Part shown: positions 16,058 through 16,281 of the stretch, piece after piece
Position numbering within the stretch: the stretch's first letter is position 1
Layout: every line of letters begins with the position of its first letter
Assembly: GCA_002389465.1 (NCBI GenBank)
Contig: DGOT01000187.1
Location: 5,863-22,143, forward strand
Length of the DNA: 16,281 bases
Source: Bacteroidales bacterium UBA4459
GTDB lineage: Bacteria > Bacteroidota > Bacteroidia > Bacteroidales > F082
Reading direction: 5' to 3'
Position numbers and translations under genes: made by a program
The notes under the pieces: generated by a model
Database searches by the model: none
What the model saw: only the letters and a program-made list of their open reading frames with translations
Told to the model about the DNA's origin: nothing

Positions 16058-16281
16058 TTATGATTTTGCCTGACGTTTACGGTCATGTTCGTTAAGTAAT
16101 ATTTTCCTTAAGCGCAGGGAGCGCGGGGTGACCTCCAGATACTCATCCTCACGGATTGACTCCATATACTCTTCCAGAGAAAAGCGAATTGGCGGTGGGA
16201 TAAGCACCTTATCATCCGAACCCGACGCACGCATATTGCTCAGTTTTTTGCTCTTATTCACATTCACCACAAGGTCGCCTG
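16058..16281 (-). CDS. typA: GTP-binding protein TypA/BipA, C-terminal fragment
   Basis: The frame is open through the right edge, so this is only the last 74 residues of a protein normally about 600 residues long. It shows the C-terminal TypA/BipA signature: GDLVVNVNKSKKLSNMRASG, then DDKVLIPPP, SLEEYMESI and the ending VTPRSLRLRKILL. TypA is a translational GTPase that acts on the ribosome in assembly and stress adaptation; the visible part is the unique C-terminal domain, without the GTPase motifs. The GTG at 16270 is internal and not a start. The next gene, an LEA-like lipoprotein, follows by 3 bp, an arrangement that suggests a shared mRNA. Confidence 0.95.
   Translation of the reverse strand, partial: GDLVVNVNKSKKLSNMRASGSDDKVLIPPPIRFSLEEYMESIREDEYLEVTPRSLRLRKILLNEHDRKRQAKS

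Noticed and set aside
16058..16270. A separate 70-residue gene beginning at GTG 16270
   Set aside because: The frame continues to the window edge, and the sequence is the TypA C-terminal domain.

Overview
The window looks like chromosomal DNA from a Bacteroidota bacterium. The evidence is the set of -7 promoter boxes of the TAnnTTTG type, the near absence of Shine-Dalgarno sequences, the several short lipoproteins with an L-x-x-C lipobox, and the overall protein character (TypA, SDR, RND efflux, DUF3298 and LTA-synthase-family proteins). No tRNA, rRNA, insertion sequence, integrase or CRISPR array is visible, so this is ordinary chromosome rather than a mobile island.

Region 1 (1-3521, minus strand) is a respiratory operon transcribed in the order cytochrome b, Rieske iron-sulfur protein, large multiheme cytochrome c. 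The last gene runs off the left edge. Its visible 558 residues hold eight CXXCH heme sites followed by HEAT-like repeats. It sits where a cytochrome c1 or cytochrome f would be expected, so the cluster probably encodes an unusual quinol-oxidising bc-type complex with an octaheme electron outlet. Two of the three genes start with TTG.

Region 2 (3632-10654, plus strand) begins with a short-chain dehydrogenase. After about 400 bp of non-coding DNA comes a tight tripartite efflux operon: lipoprotein membrane-fusion protein, RND inner-membrane pump and TolC/NodT-type outer-membrane lipoprotein, with 3-4 bp between genes.

Region 3 (10618-13336) has a DUF3298-type lipoprotein on the minus strand. 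Its 3' end overlaps the outer-membrane efflux gene by 37 bp. It diverges from a 602-residue aconitase-superfamily enzyme in which the catalytic and swivel domains are fused. The gap between the two divergent genes carries one -7 box per strand.

Region 4 (13347-16281, minus strand) has an LTA-synthase/phosphoglycerol-transferase-family membrane enzyme, a GGCGA-rich tandem repeat, a small LEA14-like lipoprotein and the C-terminus of the ribosome-associated GTPase TypA/BipA. The lipoprotein follows typA by 3 bp and is probably co-transcribed with it.

The most interesting object is the cytochrome b/Rieske/octaheme-HEAT module. Next are the intergenic GGCGA repeat and the fused aconitase-like enzyme of unresolved substrate.
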